From Clostridium sp. 1001271B_151109_B4 (GTDB lineage: Bacteria > Bacillota > Clostridia > Clostridiales > Clostridiaceae): a DNA stretch of 42,249 bases. The position numbers were made by a program, and so were the translations under genes. Positions 19,348 to 29,130 of the stretch are shown one piece after another; position 1 is the first letter of the stretch, and the number at the start of each line of letters is the position of its first letter. The stretch spans positions 1-42,249 of the forward strand of contig NZ_JADPBQ010000001.1 of NCBI RefSeq assembly GCF_015670405.1. The letters run 5' to 3'. The notes under the pieces were generated by a model that saw nothing but the letters and a program-made list of their open reading frames with translations, searched no databases and was not told the DNA's origin.

Positions 19348-19803
19348 TTTTTGAGCAAACTTTTTTCTTTCTTTTTTTCTTTTAGCACTAAATATTAATC
19401 GTGTTAATGTAGAAACAAATAAAACTCCTAATGCTAAGGTGCCAGCACTTGCAAAGGTATTTAATCCTAATTCTAATGATTTAATAATATTACCTGATAT
19501 TGCTTCACGCATTGTATAATACATACCACTACCAGGAACTAGTGGAATTAAAGCACATACAACAAAAGTTGTAACAGGTGTTTTAAAAATTCTAGCAAGG
19601 ACTTCGCTATAGATACTGAAAATTACAGAAGAAATAAAAAGTGATGTAATTTCTGTAGCACCTAGCTGAAGAGGTAAAGAGTAAAAAAACCAACTAATTC
19701 CGCCACCAAGTGCTGCAAAGAATATCTTTTTGCCACGTATATTAAAAGCAATACAAAAACCAAATGTTGCAAAAAAAGAAATAAGTGTAGCTATAATAAT
19801 CAT
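19345..19803 (-). CDS. threonine/serine exporter family, YjjB-like subunit (DUF3815)
   Basis: A 152-residue membrane protein with about five hydrophobic segments (SFFATFGFCIAF; GGGISWFFYSLP; ALIPLVPGSGMYYTM). The PLVPG..MYY pattern is typical of the ThrE_2 half of two-component ThrE-type exporters (E. coli YjjB). The ATG at 19803 follows GGAGG inside the end of the upstream gene; the two frames are one base apart, so translation is coupled. Substrate not determinable. Confidence 0.85.
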   Translation of the reverse strand: MIIIATLISFFATFGFCIAFNIRGKKIFFAALGGGISWFFYSLPLQLGATEITSLFISSVIFSIYSEVLARIFKTPVTTFVVCALIPLVPGSGMYYTMREAISGNIIKSLELGLNTFASAGTLALGVLFVSTLTRLIFSAKRKKERKKFAQK

Positions 19804-19804
19804 A

Positions 19805-20563
19805 TTAAAGACCTCCAATATTAGTAATCCAGAAGCTTAAAACAGCACCAGTACCAACTGCAATAGCAATTGCAACTAAAAACGCTTCAGAAGCTCTTAT
19901 AACACCAGATAGCAAATCACCTGACATAGTATCTCTAATAGCATTAGTAATGGCTAATCCGGGAACCAGAAGCATTATAGCGCCAATTATAGTTTGATTT
20001 AATTGACTTGCTATTCCCAGCTTAAAAAGTATTATTGCAAGAAGTGCAGTTATACCGCTACAAATACTATTAATGAAAAAAGCATTAATACCTATTTCAG
20101 ACCATTTTATTGTTAATGTTTTTATTACTAATCCAATTAAAAAGGCTGCAAAAACATCTTTAAAAGTACCTCCAAATAATACAGAGAATGATCCAGCGCC
20201 TAATGCTGAAAAAATAATAATCAATGGTTGAGAATAAGTGTCACCTTTATTGATTTTATTTAATTCATTTTTAAAATCATCAACAGATAAACCTTTAGAT
20301 ACTATACTCCTAGATAAATCATTTACTTTATCAATTTTATTTAAATCTACAGTTCTATTTGACACTCTTCTAGTCAATGAATAAATTTTACCACCATGAC
20401 AAATAGAAGCCATAATTCCAGTTGGAGTTGCAAAACTTTCAGCTTGTTCAGCACCGTAAATTTTACAAATTCTCCAAATCGTTTCTTCAACTCTATAAGT
20501 TTCACCACCATTTTCTAATATCATCTGTCCTGCAAGCATAGCTACTTGAAGTATTTCATTCAT
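19805..20563 (-). CDS. threonine/serine exporter family, YjjP-like subunit (DUF1212)
   Basis: A 252-residue partner of the preceding small subunit. The N-terminal cytoplasmic region has the family pattern (GQMILENGGETYRVEETI, then FATPTGI), followed by about five membrane helices with LLVPGLAITNAIRD. Members export threonine, serine or dicarboxylates depending on the species. The ATG at 20563 follows GAGG; an in-frame TTG 15 bases earlier overlaps that site. A likely -10 lies at 20598-20603 on the minus strand, divergent from glyA. Confidence 0.85.
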   Translation of the reverse strand: MNEILQVAMLAGQMILENGGETYRVEETIWRICKIYGAEQAESFATPTGIMASICHGGKIYSLTRRVSNRTVDLNKIDKVNDLSRSIVSKGLSVDDFKNELNKINKGDTYSQPLIIIFSALGAGSFSVLFGGTFKDVFAAFLIGLVIKTLTIKWSEIGINAFFINSICSGITALLAIILFKLGIASQLNQTIIGAIMLLVPGLAITNAIRDTMSGDLLSGVIRASEAFLVAIAIAVGTGAVLSFWITNIGGL

Positions 20564-20645
20564 AATATAAAACCTCAATTTTTAATATTTTTTATGTATT
20601 ATACCATAATAAAAATTATAAATGTAGAATAATATAAAAAAGTAG

Positions 20646-20674
20646 TTGAATAATTTCTAATTTATATTTATAAT
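20646..20674 (+). promoter_or_regulatory. promoter of glyA
   Basis: TTGAAT (20646-20651) and TATAAT (20669-20674) with a 17-base spacer, 28 bases before the start codon. No riboswitch-like leader fits in that space. Confidence 0.7.
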
Positions 20675-20702
20675 TTTATAAAAAGATAATTGGGGTGATT
20701 AC

Positions 20703-21941
20703 ATGAATTTTGTAAATTTAAAGAATGAAGACAAAGAAATTTATGAGTTAATGGAAAAAGAATTAAAGAGACAAGAAGAAGGGATAGAACTTATCGCTTC
20801 AGAAAATTTTGCATCAGAAGCAGTTATGGATGCTATGGGATCTCATTTAACTAATAAGTATGCAGAAGGATATCCTGGGAAACGTTACTATGGGGGCTGT
20901 GGAGTAGTTGATCAGGTTGAAGAAATTGCAAGAAATAGGGCCAAGGAATTATTTGGAGCAGAACATGTTAATGTTCAACCACATTCAGGTTCACAAGCAA
21001 ATATGGCTGTGTATTTTACAATTTTAAAGCCAGGAGATACTGTTCTTGGAATGGATTTAAGCCATGGTGGGCATTTAACTCATGGTTCACCAGTAAACTT
21101 TTCAGGAAAATTATTTAACTTTGTATCATATGGAGTAGATAGTGAAACTGAAAGAATTGATTATGAAAATGTTAGACAGATAGCATTAAAACATAAGCCA
21201 AAACTTATTGTTGCAGGTGCTAGTGCTTATTCAAGAGTTATAGATTTTAAAAAGTTAAAAGAAATATGTGATGAAGTTAATGCATATTTTATGGTTGATA
21301 TGGCTCATATTGCTGGATTAGTTGCAGCTGGAGAACATCCTTCACCAGTACCGTATGCTGATTTTGTTACTTCTACTACTCACAAGACTTTAAGAGGCCC
21401 TAGAGGTGGATTAATTCTTTGTAAAGAAAAATATGCTAAGGATTTAGATAAAAATATATTTCCAGGTATGCAGGGCGGACCATTAATGCATGTTATAGCT
21501 GCAAAAGCAGTTTGTTTTAAAGAAGCATTAGATCCAAGTTTTAAAACATATATGAAAAATGTAGTTTTGAATTGTAAAATATTAGGTGAAGAATTGGTTA
21601 AGTATGGATTTAAATTAGTATCTAATGGTACAGACAACCATTTAATATTAGTGGACTTAACTAATAAAAACATAACAGGTAAAGAAGCAGAAATACTTTT
21701 GGATAATATAGGAATAACAGTTAATAAAAATACTGTTCCAAATGAAACAAGAAGTCCATTTGTAACATCAGGTATAAGAATTGGTACAGCAGCTGTTACA
21801 ACTAGAGGATTTGATGTAGAAGCAATGAAAGAAATTGCAAGTATTATAAATGAAGCAATTGAAAATAAAGATTCTGACTTATCAGAGTTAAAAACAAAGG
21901 TAAAAGCACTTTGTAGAAAACACCCTTTATATATTAAATAA
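20703..21941 (+). CDS. glyA: serine hydroxymethyltransferase
   Basis: PLP enzyme converting serine and tetrahydrofolate to glycine and methylene-tetrahydrofolate. The N-terminal ELIASENF and [16 protein letters not shown] motifs are present, and the PLP lysine is Lys228 in [13 protein letters not shown]. The 412 residues match bacterial GlyA. It has its own promoter. Downstream lies heptad repeat B rather than a classical terminator. Confidence 0.96.
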   Translation: MNFVNLKNEDKEIYELMEKELKRQEEGIELIASENFASEAVMDAMGSHLTNKYAEGYPGKRYYGGCGVVDQVEEIARNRAKELFGAEHVNVQPHSGSQANMAVYFTILKPGDTVLGMDLSHGGHLTHGSPVNFSGKLFNFVSYGVDSETERIDYENVRQIALKHKPKLIVAGASAYSRVIDFKKLKEICDEVNAYFMVDMAHIAGLVAAGEHPSPVPYADFVTSTTHKTLRGPRGGLILCKEKYAKDLDKNIFPGMQGGPLMHVIAAKAVCFKEALDPSFKTYMKNVVLNCKILGEELVKYGFKLVSNGTDNHLILVDLTNKNITGKEAEILLDNIGITVNKNTVPNETRSPFVTSGIRIGTAAVTTRGFDVEAMKEIASIINEAIENKDSDLSELKTKVKALCRKHPLYIK

Positions 21942-22017
21942 TAAAGAAAAAATTATATTGAAAAGTTTTTTTAATATATACTGAAAATATAATAGTTTAG
22001 TTAGTTATAAAATTAAA

Positions 22018-22068
22018 GTGGCAAGTTTCAAGTTAGGGTATAATTTATCTTAGTTTGTCACTTGTCAT
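22018..22068. repeat. heptad inverted repeat B (GTGACAA-like units)
   Basis: The left arm is GTGGCAA, GTTTCAA, GTTAGGG (22018-22038). The right arm is TTGTCAC, TTGTCAT (22055-22068), which read on the other strand are ATGACAA, GTGACAA. The outer heptamers pair with G-U wobbles and the inner pair has two mismatches. A T-rich run follows, so it may also end glyA transcription. Confidence 0.6.
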
Positions 22069-22165
22069 TTATTATTTAAAGAAGTTATACACGATGGCTT
22101 TAGTATTTCTTATATTAGGAGTGACATTTTAAAATATATTTTGCGGAAATATACAGGAGGAAGAG

Positions 22166-22918
22166 ATGAAATTAATATCATGGAATGTAAATGGAATTAG
22201 AGCATGTGTTCAGAAGGGATTTTTAGATTTCTTTAATGAAGTAGATGCTGATATATTTTGTATTCAAGAAAGTAAACTTCAAGAAGGGCAAATAAATTTA
22301 GAGTTAGAGGGATATCATCAGTATTGGAACTATGCAGATAAAAAAGGATATAGTGGAACAGCTATATTTACTAAACAAGAACCTATGTCAGTATCTTATG
22401 GCTTAGGTATAGAAGAACATGATAAAGAGGGAAGAGTTATAACATTAGAGTTTAAGGACTTTTTCATTATCACTGTATATACTCCAAATTCTCAAAATGA
22501 ACTAGCTAGATTAGATTATAGAATGAAATGGGAAGATGATTTTAAAAAATATTTAAAAAATCTTGAAAAGGGTAAACCTGTAATAGTTTGTGGAGATTTA
22601 AATGTAGCTCATAAAGAAATAGATTTGAAAAATCCAAAAACTAATAGAAAAAATGCTGGATTTACTGATGAAGAAAGAGAAAAATTCACATCATTATTAA
22701 ATGATGGGTTTATTGATACATTTAGATATTTTTATCCAGAGACTACAGGGATTTATTCATGGTGGTCATATAGATTTAATGCTAGAAAAAATAATGCAGG
22801 ATGGAGAATAGATTATTTTATAGTATCAGAAGCAATAAAAGATAGACTAGAAAATGCTAAAATACATACAGAAGTTTTAGGATCTGATCATTGTCCTATT
22901 GAATTAATTATAAAATAG
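22166..22918 (+). CDS. xth: exodeoxyribonuclease III / AP endonuclease (ExoA type)
   Basis: Base-excision repair enzyme that cuts at abasic sites and degrades 3' ends. The motifs [15 protein letters not shown], the YTPNSQ active-site tyrosine, CGDLNVAH and GSDHCPIEL are all intact. The 250 residues match B. subtilis ExoA. The start follows AGGAGG. The gene is monocistronic with its own terminator. Confidence 0.95.
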   Translation: MKLISWNVNGIRACVQKGFLDFFNEVDADIFCIQESKLQEGQINLELEGYHQYWNYADKKGYSGTAIFTKQEPMSVSYGLGIEEHDKEGRVITLEFKDFFIITVYTPNSQNELARLDYRMKWEDDFKKYLKNLEKGKPVIVCGDLNVAHKEIDLKNPKTNRKNAGFTDEEREKFTSLLNDGFIDTFRYFYPETTGIYSWWSYRFNARKNNAGWRIDYFIVSEAIKDRLENAKIHTEVLGSDHCPIELIIK

Positions 22919-22968
22919 GGTGGTTGTAAGTTGAATTTTTTTAATTTAGCTTACAACCATTTTTTTTT
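22919..22968 (+). terminator. terminator of the exonuclease gene
   Basis: TGGTTGTAAG (22921-22930) pairs with CTTACAACCA (22950-22959), followed by an eight-base T-run. Confidence 0.85.
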
Positions 22969-23048
22969 ATGTCATAAATAATTTTGTCAATAAAATCTTT
23001 AAAGTGAAGCTTTCTGGTACTAGGTATATAAATAAAGAATTAAGTAGA
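22969..23048. other. non-coding stretch before the carbonic anhydrase leader
   Basis: No gene, no riboswitch signature and no convincing promoter recognised. Together with the hairpin that follows it could be a short transcript. Confidence 0.3.
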
Positions 23049-23100
23049 CTTTCCTATAAATATTGCAAGTAATATTTATAGGAAAGCTTTTATATTTTTA
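23049..23100 (+). terminator. orphan terminator-like hairpin upstream of the urease module
   Basis: A perfect 16-base stem (23049-23064 with 23071-23086), loop GCAAGT, then a T-rich tail. The preceding gene already has its own terminator at 22919-22968, so this one ends either a short unannotated RNA or a leader of the downstream carbonic anhydrase gene. Confidence 0.6.
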
Positions 23101-23159
23101 AGTTTACTACTATCTAAAAGTAAAAATTTATGAATATGTTATTGAATTTTGGTTGATAT

Positions 23160-23186
23160 TATAGTTAGAGCGTTTAACTAAATATA
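23160..23186. promoter_or_regulatory. imperfect inverted repeat before the carbonic anhydrase gene
   Basis: TATAGTTAG (23160-23168) and CTAAATATA (23178-23186) form 9-base arms with one mismatch and a 9-base spacer, 44 bases before the start codon. This is a candidate operator; the sequence is AT-rich, so chance is possible. Confidence 0.3.
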
Positions 23187-23229
23187 TTGCTAGTTATATT
23201 ATACAAATTTATTAAGGAGAGTTAAGAAT

Positions 23230-23946
23230 ATGAAGAAGAATTTGATAGCAGCTTTAATTATTGGTTCATTTATTTTAGTTGGATGTGGAGATAATACAAC
23301 TAATAATATGCCTAATAATAAAGGAGATAATAGTGCAAGTGAAAATAAAAGTGAAATTGTAGTAGTCGATACGACAATTTCATCAGCTGATGAGGCATTA
23401 CAAATGTTGAAGGATGGGAATGTTAGATTTTCTACCGATACATCTATATTAAGAAATATTAGTTCAGAAAGAAGAAATGAATTAAAAGATGGTCAAAATC
23501 CCTATGCAGTTATTGTATCATGTTCAGATTCTAGAGTTACTCCAACTACCATCTTCAATGCAGGATTAGGAGAAATTTTTGATGTAAGACTTGCTGGAAA
23601 TGTAGTTGACGATGATGCATTAGGTTCAATTGAATATGCAGTAGAGCATTTAAATACTCCATTAGTTGTTGTAATGGGGCATGAAAGTTGTGGAGCAGTA
23701 ACAGCTACATATAATGACGTTATTAAAGGTGAAAAAGTTACTGGAAATATGGAATCTTTTGTTGAAAAAATTACTCCTAGTATCAATAAAGAAGGTACAG
23801 TTGATGATGCAATTCATACAAATATAGATAGAGTTGTACAAGAGATTTCAGAAGATGAAGCAATTAAAACACTTATACAACAAGGGAAAATTAAGGTTGT
23901 AGGAGCATACTATAATTTAGATGGAGTTGTTAATTTTAATGAATAA
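23230..23946 (+). CDS. beta-class carbonic anhydrase, lipoprotein
   Basis: Interconverts CO2 and bicarbonate. The N-terminus is a lipoprotein signal with lipobox LVGC (Cys19), then an Asn/Ser-rich linker to about residue 50, so the enzyme should sit on the outer face of the membrane. The zinc site is complete: Cys98, Asp100 and Arg102 in SCSDSR, His151 and Cys154 in GHESCG. The 238 residues are normal for the class once signal and linker are added. ureA begins 72 bases downstream with no terminator between, so it is probably co-transcribed with urease. Most beta-class enzymes are cytoplasmic, so the export signal is notable. Confidence 0.9.
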   Translation: MKKNLIAALIIGSFILVGCGDNTTNNMPNNKGDNSASENKSEIVVVDTTISSADEALQMLKDGNVRFSTDTSILRNISSERRNELKDGQNPYAVIVSCSDSRVTPTTIFNAGLGEIFDVRLAGNVVDDDALGSIEYAVEHLNTPLVVVMGHESCGAVTATYNDVIKGEKVTGNMESFVEKITPSINKEGTVDDAIHTNIDRVVQEISEDEAIKTLIQQGKIKVVGAYYNLDGVVNFNE

Positions 23947-24018
23947 TAGCATTAAGAAATGGGAAAATTATGTTTAATAAAGTAAATTTATTATATAAAA
24001 AATAAGGAGGAATGTATT

Positions 24019-24321
24019 TTGCATTTAACAATTAGAGAACAAGAAAAATTAATGATTGCTGTTGCAGCAGATGTTGCTCTTAAAAGAAAAAGCAAAGGAT
24101 TAAAATTAAATTATCCCGAAGCTATGGCAATTATAACAGATGAAATGCTAGAAGGGGCTAGAGAAGGAAAGACAGTTGAATATTTAATGGATTATGGAAC
24201 AAAAATATTATCTAGAGATGATGTTATGGAAGGAGTTCCAGAAATGATTCATACTGTTCAAGTTGAATGTACTTTTCCAGATGGAACAAAATTAGTAACA
24301 GTACATGAACCAATTAAATAA
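24019..24321 (+). CDS. ureA: urease gamma subunit
   Basis: The 100-residue small structural subunit of urease, with the family start [18 protein letters not shown] and the later [18 protein letters not shown] region. It uses a TTG start, 8 bases behind AAGGAGG; the ATG at 24012 opens only a very short frame. First of seven ure genes. The separate gamma, beta and alpha genes are the usual bacterial form (Helicobacter fuses the first two). Confidence 0.95.
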   Translation: MHLTIREQEKLMIAVAADVALKRKSKGLKLNYPEAMAIITDEMLEGAREGKTVEYLMDYGTKILSRDDVMEGVPEMIHTVQVECTFPDGTKLVTVHEPIK

Positions 24322-24337
24322 GGAGGGATAATATAGT

Positions 24338-24673
24338 ATGGTACCAGGAGAAATAAAAGTACAAGAAGGAAATATTGAATATAATGCAGGAAAAAAAGCT
24401 ATAAAATTACAAGTTGTAAATACTGGAGATAGACCAGTACAAATAGGTTCACATTATCATTTTTATGAAGTAAATGATGCTTTAGATTTTGATAGAAAAG
24501 CTGCTTGGGGAAAAAGGTTAGATATTCCATCAGGAACAGCAGTGAGATTTGAACCTGGAGATAAAAAGGAAATAAATTTGATTGATATAGGTGGATATAG
24601 AAGAGTTTATGGTATTAGAAATATGTGTGATGGATTTTTAGATGGAATGTCAAAAGGGAGCGGTGAAAAGTAA
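24338..24673 (+). CDS. ureB: urease beta subunit
   Basis: The 111-residue structural subunit, identified by [44 protein letters not shown] and the C-terminal [10 protein letters not shown] strong AGGAGGG precedes it. Its stop codon overlaps the ureC start by one base (TAATG). Confidence 0.96.
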   Translation: MVPGEIKVQEGNIEYNAGKKAIKLQVVNTGDRPVQIGSHYHFYEVNDALDFDRKAAWGKRLDIPSGTAVRFEPGDKKEINLIDIGGYRRVYGIRNMCDGFLDGMSKGSGEK

Positions 24674-26388
24674 TGAGTTTTGAAATAGATAGACATAGAT
24701 ATGCAGAATTGTTTGGTCCTACAGAAGGAGATAGTATTAGGCTTGCTGATACAGATCTTTTTATAAAAATTGAAAAAGATTATACTGGGTACGGTAATGA
24801 ATGTAAATTTGGTGGAGGTAAGACTCTTAGAGATGGGATGGGTCAAAATGCCACACAAACTAGTAAAAATCCACAATTAGCAGATTTAATAATAACAGGA
24901 GCAACAATTGTTGACTATACTGGTATTTATAAAGCAGATGTAGGTATTAAAGATGGTAAAATATTAGCTATTGGTAAAGGTGGAAACCCAGACACAATGG
25001 ATAATGTAGATTTCCTTGTAGGGGTAGGAACTGAAGCACTAGCAGGTGAAGGAAGAATATTAACAGCTGGAGGTATTGACACCCATGTTCATTATATTCA
25101 TCCTGGATGTGCTGAAGTTGCATTAGAAAATGGAATAACTACATTAGTAGGTGGTGGAACAGGTCCAGTAGATGGTACAAATGCTGTTACTTCAACTCCT
25201 GGACCATGGAATATTAAGAGGATGTTAGAATCAGCAGAAGAATGGCCAATAAATGTTGGTTTATTAGGAAAAGGTAGTGGAGCTAATATTGATGTTAATG
25301 CCGAACAAATAGAAGCAGGGGCAATTGGACTTAAAGTTCATGAAGATTGGGGAGCTACAAGATCAGCTATTAATTATGCTTTAGAAACTGCTGAAAAGTA
25401 TGATATACAAGTTGCATTACATAGTGATACTTTAAATGAAGGTGGATTTGTAGAACATACAATCCAAGCTATAGCAGGAAGAGTAATTCATACATATCAT
25501 ACAGAAGGAGCAGGAGGCGGTCACGCACCAGACTTAATGAAAGTCGCATCTCAAATAAATATATTACCAGCATCTACAAACCCAACAAAACCATATACTG
25601 TTAATACAATAGCAGAACATTTAGATATGCTTATGGTTTGCCACCATTTAGATGCAAAAGTTCCAGAAGATATAGCATTTGCAGATTCAAGAATAAGACA
25701 TCAAACAATTGCAGCAGAAGATATATTCCAAGATATGGGAATATTTAGTATTATGAGTTCAGATACTTTAGCAATGGGAAGAATCGGAGAAGTTGTAGCA
25801 AGAACTTGGCAAACAGCTTCAAAGATGAAGAAGCAAAGAGGAACATTCCCAAATGATAGTGAGTATAACGATAATAATAGAGTTAGAAGATACATAGCTA
25901 AGTATACTATTAATCCAGCTATTGCACAAGGTATGTCTAAATATATTGGTTCAATAGAAGTTGGAAAGATAGCAGATTTAGTACTTTGGGAACCACCATA
26001 TTTTGGTGTTAAGCCACATTTGGTAATTAAGGGAGGTATGGTAGTCAGAGGAATAATTGGAGATGCAAATGCATCAATTCCAACATGCCAACCAGTTATA
26101 TACAGAGATTGTTATGGTGCACTTGGAAAAGCAAAGGAATCAACTTGCATTACTTTTGTATCAAAATATGCTTATGAACATGGAATTAAAGAAGAATTAG
26201 GATTGAAAAAGATGGTATTACCAGTAGGAGGAATAAGAAATTTAACAAAGAAAGATATGAAGCTTAATGATGCTACTCCAGAAATTAAAGTTGACCCACA
26301 AACTTATGATGTAACTGTTGATGGAGAATTAGTAACTTGTGAACCAGTGAGTGAAGTACCATTGGCTCAAAGATATTTCTTGTTTTAA
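24673..26388 (+). CDS. ureC: urease alpha subunit (catalytic)
   Basis: Hydrolyses urea to ammonia and carbamate at a dinickel centre in the cytoplasm. Metal ligands are His138 and His140 (THVHYIHPG), the carbamylated Lys221 (GLKVHEDWG) and Asp364. The flap carries Cys323 and catalytic His324 (MVCHHLD). The [14 protein letters not shown] stretch is present. The 571 residues are full length with every catalytic residue intact, so an active enzyme is expected. Confidence 0.97.
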   Translation: MSFEIDRHRYAELFGPTEGDSIRLADTDLFIKIEKDYTGYGNECKFGGGKTLRDGMGQNATQTSKNPQLADLIITGATIVDYTGIYKADVGIKDGKILAIGKGGNPDTMDNVDFLVGVGTEALAGEGRILTAGGIDTHVHYIHPGCAEVALENGITTLVGGGTGPVDGTNAVTSTPGPWNIKRMLESAEEWPINVGLLGKGSGANIDVNAEQIEAGAIGLKVHEDWGATRSAINYALETAEKYDIQVALHSDTLNEGGFVEHTIQAIAGRVIHTYHTEGAGGGHAPDLMKVASQINILPASTNPTKPYTVNTIAEHLDMLMVCHHLDAKVPEDIAFADSRIRHQTIAAEDIFQDMGIFSIMSSDTLAMGRIGEVVARTWQTASKMKKQRGTFPNDSEYNDNNRVRRYIAKYTINPAIAQGMSKYIGSIEVGKIADLVLWEPPYFGVKPHLVIKGGMVVRGIIGDANASIPTCQPVIYRDCYGALGKAKESTCITFVSKYAYEHGIKEELGLKKMVLPVGGIRNLTKKDMKLNDATPEIKVDPQTYDVTVDGELVTCEPVSEVPLAQRYFLF

Positions 26389-26406
26389 TATAAAGGAGAA
26401 GGTTAT

Positions 26407-26871
26407 ATGATTTTTAACAAGGTATTAGGAAATATTGATGAATATAAAGATTTAGATAATATTCATTTAGAAAAAATTTATATAAGTAGTGAAGATGCTT
26501 TAAAAAGAATTCTAAGAGTTAATTCAGATCATAATCATGAATATGGGATTGCATTAGAAGAAAATGTAGAACTAAGAGATGGAGATATACTTTATAAGGA
26601 TGATAAAAATATTGTTATTGTAAAGATTAAAGGTGATGATGTTTTAGTTATTAAGCCTAATAATATAACTGAAATGGGAATTATAGCACATTCTCTTGGA
26701 AATAGACATCTACAAGCTCAATTTGAAGATGGAAAAATGATAATTCAATATGATGCATTAGTAGAAGGTGAATTAAAGAGAGATAAAATTAATTATTCTA
26801 GAGAAAATTTGAAGTTAAAGAAAGCCTTTAGGCACGTAGAATTTGGGCACACTCATACACATGCCAATTAA
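26407..26871 (+). CDS. ureE: urease accessory protein UreE (nickel chaperone)
   Basis: Delivers nickel to apo-urease. The 154-residue protein has the central metal-site region (MGIIAHSLGNRHLQAQF) and a short C-terminal histidine tail (HVEFGHTHTHAN), much less His-rich than the Klebsiella protein. It sits 18 bases after ureC behind AAAGGAG, and its end overlaps ureF by 11 bases. Confidence 0.93.
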   Translation: MIFNKVLGNIDEYKDLDNIHLEKIYISSEDALKRILRVNSDHNHEYGIALEENVELRDGDILYKDDKNIVIVKIKGDDVLVIKPNNITEMGIIAHSLGNRHLQAQFEDGKMIIQYDALVEGELKRDKINYSRENLKLKKAFRHVEFGHTHTHAN

Positions 26872-27562
26872 TAATAGCATTACGGATGTATTAAAAGTAA
26901 TACAAATATGTGATTCTAACTTTCCAATAGGTTCATTTAACCATTCTTATGGTATGGAAACTTATTTGAGATTAAAAAAAGTTTATGATACAAAAACATT
27001 TAGAGAATGGATAAAGGTGTATTTAAATGAACAATTTATATATAGTGATGGTTTAGCTATAAGAATGTTATACGAATATTTAAATAATGAGGATTTAAAT
27101 AGTATTTGGAATTTAGATAATAATATTACAGTTCAAAGTGTAGCCATTGAAACTAGAACTGCAGGAAAGTTAGTTGCAAGTAGAATGCTTAAAATTTTTA
27201 AAGACTTATATGATTTTAATTTATTAAATGAATATAATGAAAAAATTAGAAGTAAAGAAGCTTTTGGTCATCCAGCAATAGTATTTGGGATGTTGATGTA
27301 TTCTCTAGGTTTTAATATGAAGGAAGCTATAATTTATTATATGTATAGTACAGTATCTACATTAATTAGTAATGCGGTTAGAAGTATTCCTTTAGGTCAA
27401 AAAGATGGGCAATTATTACTAAAGGAATTTAGTGAGAAATTTGAAGAACTATATAATATTATTATTAATTTAGATTATGATTATTTTGGAGCAAATAGTC
27501 CAGGATTAGAAATGTCACAAATTAAACATGAAATAATGGAATTTAGATTATTTATGTCGTAA
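26861..27562 (+). CDS. ureF: urease accessory protein UreF
   Basis: Part of the UreDFG assembly complex that activates urease. Recognised by SNFPIGSFNHSYGMET near the N-terminus, the AVRSIPLGQKDGQ motif, and an all-helical character. The ATG at 26861 gives 233 residues; a TTG at 26843 is possible. No ribosome binding site precedes either, so translation probably depends on coupling to ureE. A 106-base gap holding heptad repeat C separates it from ureG. Confidence 0.92.
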   Translation: MPINNSITDVLKVIQICDSNFPIGSFNHSYGMETYLRLKKVYDTKTFREWIKVYLNEQFIYSDGLAIRMLYEYLNNEDLNSIWNLDNNITVQSVAIETRTAGKLVASRMLKIFKDLYDFNLLNEYNEKIRSKEAFGHPAIVFGMLMYSLGFNMKEAIIYYMYSTVSTLISNAVRSIPLGQKDGQLLLKEFSEKFEELYNIIINLDYDYFGANSPGLEMSQIKHEIMEFRLFMS

Positions 27563-27584
27563 ATAAAAAAAGATATAAATTACT

Positions 27585-27621
27585 TTGAGTTATGAGTAAG
27601 ATACACTTACCCATAACTCAA
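27585..27621. repeat. heptad inverted repeat C inside the urease operon
   Basis: Each arm has two 7-base units: TGAGTTA, TGAGTAA (27586-27599) against TTACCCA, TAACTCA (27607-27620). The stem is 10 plus 5 pairs around one mismatch, with a 5-base loop. No T-run follows, so it should not be a strong terminator; it could set mRNA stability between ureF and ureG. Confidence 0.65.
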
Positions 27622-27668
27622 ATAACTAATGTCAATTTTAAATTTAAAACTGAAAGGGTGTTGAATAG

Positions 27669-28280
27669 GTGAAACCAGTAATTATAGGAGTAGGTGGACC
27701 AGTAGGAAGCGGTAAAACATTACTAATAGAAAGATTAACAAGAGCTATGAATAATGAGTATAGTTGTGCAGTTATCACAAATGATATCTACACAAAAGAA
27801 GATGCTAAATTCATGGTTAAAAACTCTGTATTAGATGATGATAGAATTATTGGAGTTGAAACAGGTGGATGTCCTCATACTGCAATAAGGGAAGATGCTT
27901 CTATGAATTTTGAAGCACTTGAACAATTAAAAAGTAAATTTGATGATTTAGATATTATTTTCTTAGAAAGTGGTGGAGATAATTTAGCAGCTACATTTAG
28001 TCCAGATTTAGTTGATTTTTCAATTTATATTATTGATGTTGCTCAAGGTGAAAAGATTCCAAGAAAAGCAGGTCAAGGTATGATTAAAAGTGATTTGTTT
28101 ATAATTAATAAAATAGATTTGGCTCCATATGTTGGTGCTAATTTAGATATAATGAGACAAGATACATTAGCATTTAGAAATGAGAATAGTTTTATTTTTA
28201 CTAATTTAAAAACTGATGAAGGAATTAATAGTGTTATTAGTTGGATTAAGAAAAATTGTTTGTTAGAAGGAATTTCATAA
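27669..28280 (+). CDS. ureG: urease accessory GTPase UreG
   Basis: A SIMIBI-class GTPase driving nickel insertion into urease. The P-loop [11 protein letters not shown] is at residues 7-17, the metal-binding motif [13 protein letters not shown] and the base-recognition NKIDLA are present. The 203 residues are normal. It uses a GTG start about 10 bases after GAAAGGG. ureD begins one base after the stop. Confidence 0.95.
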   Translation: MKPVIIGVGGPVGSGKTLLIERLTRAMNNEYSCAVITNDIYTKEDAKFMVKNSVLDDDRIIGVETGGCPHTAIREDASMNFEALEQLKSKFDDLDIIFLESGGDNLAATFSPDLVDFSIYIIDVAQGEKIPRKAGQGMIKSDLFIINKIDLAPYVGANLDIMRQDTLAFRNENSFIFTNLKTDEGINSVISWIKKNCLLEGIS

Positions 28281-28281
28281 T

Positions 28282-29130
28282 ATGTTTAAAGAAGCAAAAG
28301 AGAAAAGTAAATATTCAGGCTTCATAGATTTAGTACTTGATAAAAAAGATGATAAAACAATTGCAACGAAAAAGTATTATGAAGGATTAGTAAAAGTATC
28401 GCCAACTATTAAAATGGATAGAGAAAATATACCTACATATTATCTTTTACAACTTGGTGGAGGATATATTGAGGGAGAAAAATATAAAAATGTATTTAGG
28501 TTAAAAGATAATACTAGGGCTATAATAACAACACAAGCCTCAGCAAAAGTTTATAAGTGTTTAAATGGAATTAAAACTGAGCAAGAAACAGAAATAGGGT
28601 TGGGAAAAAATAGCATTTTGGAATATATAACTGATAGTGTCATTTTATATAAAGATGCTATATATAAACAAGTAAATAATATTTATTTAGATAAGAGTTC
28701 TACACTTATTTATAGTGATGGAATTACAGCAGGATGGTCTCCAGATGGGGATAAATTTACATATAAAAGTGTTCAATTGAAAAGTAATGTTTATGTAAAT
28801 AATAAGCTCGTTTTATTAGATAATTTATTTGTTAATCCAAGTGAAAATGATGTTACTAAATTGGGTTTTTTTGAAGATTATTCAAATTTTGGAACGCTGC
28901 TTGTGATTAATGAAAATATAAATGAATTTGTAATAAGTGATTTAAGAGGTATAATTGAAAAATTAAATTTACCTATAGATTTTGGAATATCAAGATTAGA
29001 AGTTAATGGATTTGTTCTTAGAGTATTAGGAAATTTAACACAACATATAGAAACGGCAATAGGCGCTTGTCATAATTATGTAAGAAGAAAATTTTTAGGA
29101 TCTAATAATTTAGTTATAAGAAAATACTAG
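28282..29130 (+). CDS. ureD: urease accessory protein UreD (UreH)
   Basis: Scaffold that binds apo-urease and recruits UreF and UreG. Family marks are LLQLGGGYIEGE, TQASAKVY, TDSVILYKDA, SDGITAGW and the C-terminal GACHNYVRRKFLG. The 282 residues are normal. Placed last in the order ABCEFGD. No terminator is seen after it. Confidence 0.93.
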   Translation: MFKEAKEKSKYSGFIDLVLDKKDDKTIATKKYYEGLVKVSPTIKMDRENIPTYYLLQLGGGYIEGEKYKNVFRLKDNTRAIITTQASAKVYKCLNGIKTEQETEIGLGKNSILEYITDSVILYKDAIYKQVNNIYLDKSSTLIYSDGITAGWSPDGDKFTYKSVQLKSNVYVNNKLVLLDNLFVNPSENDVTKLGFFEDYSNFGTLLVINENINEFVISDLRGIIEKLNLPIDFGISRLEVNGFVLRVLGNLTQHIETAIGACHNYVRRKFLGSNNLVIRKY

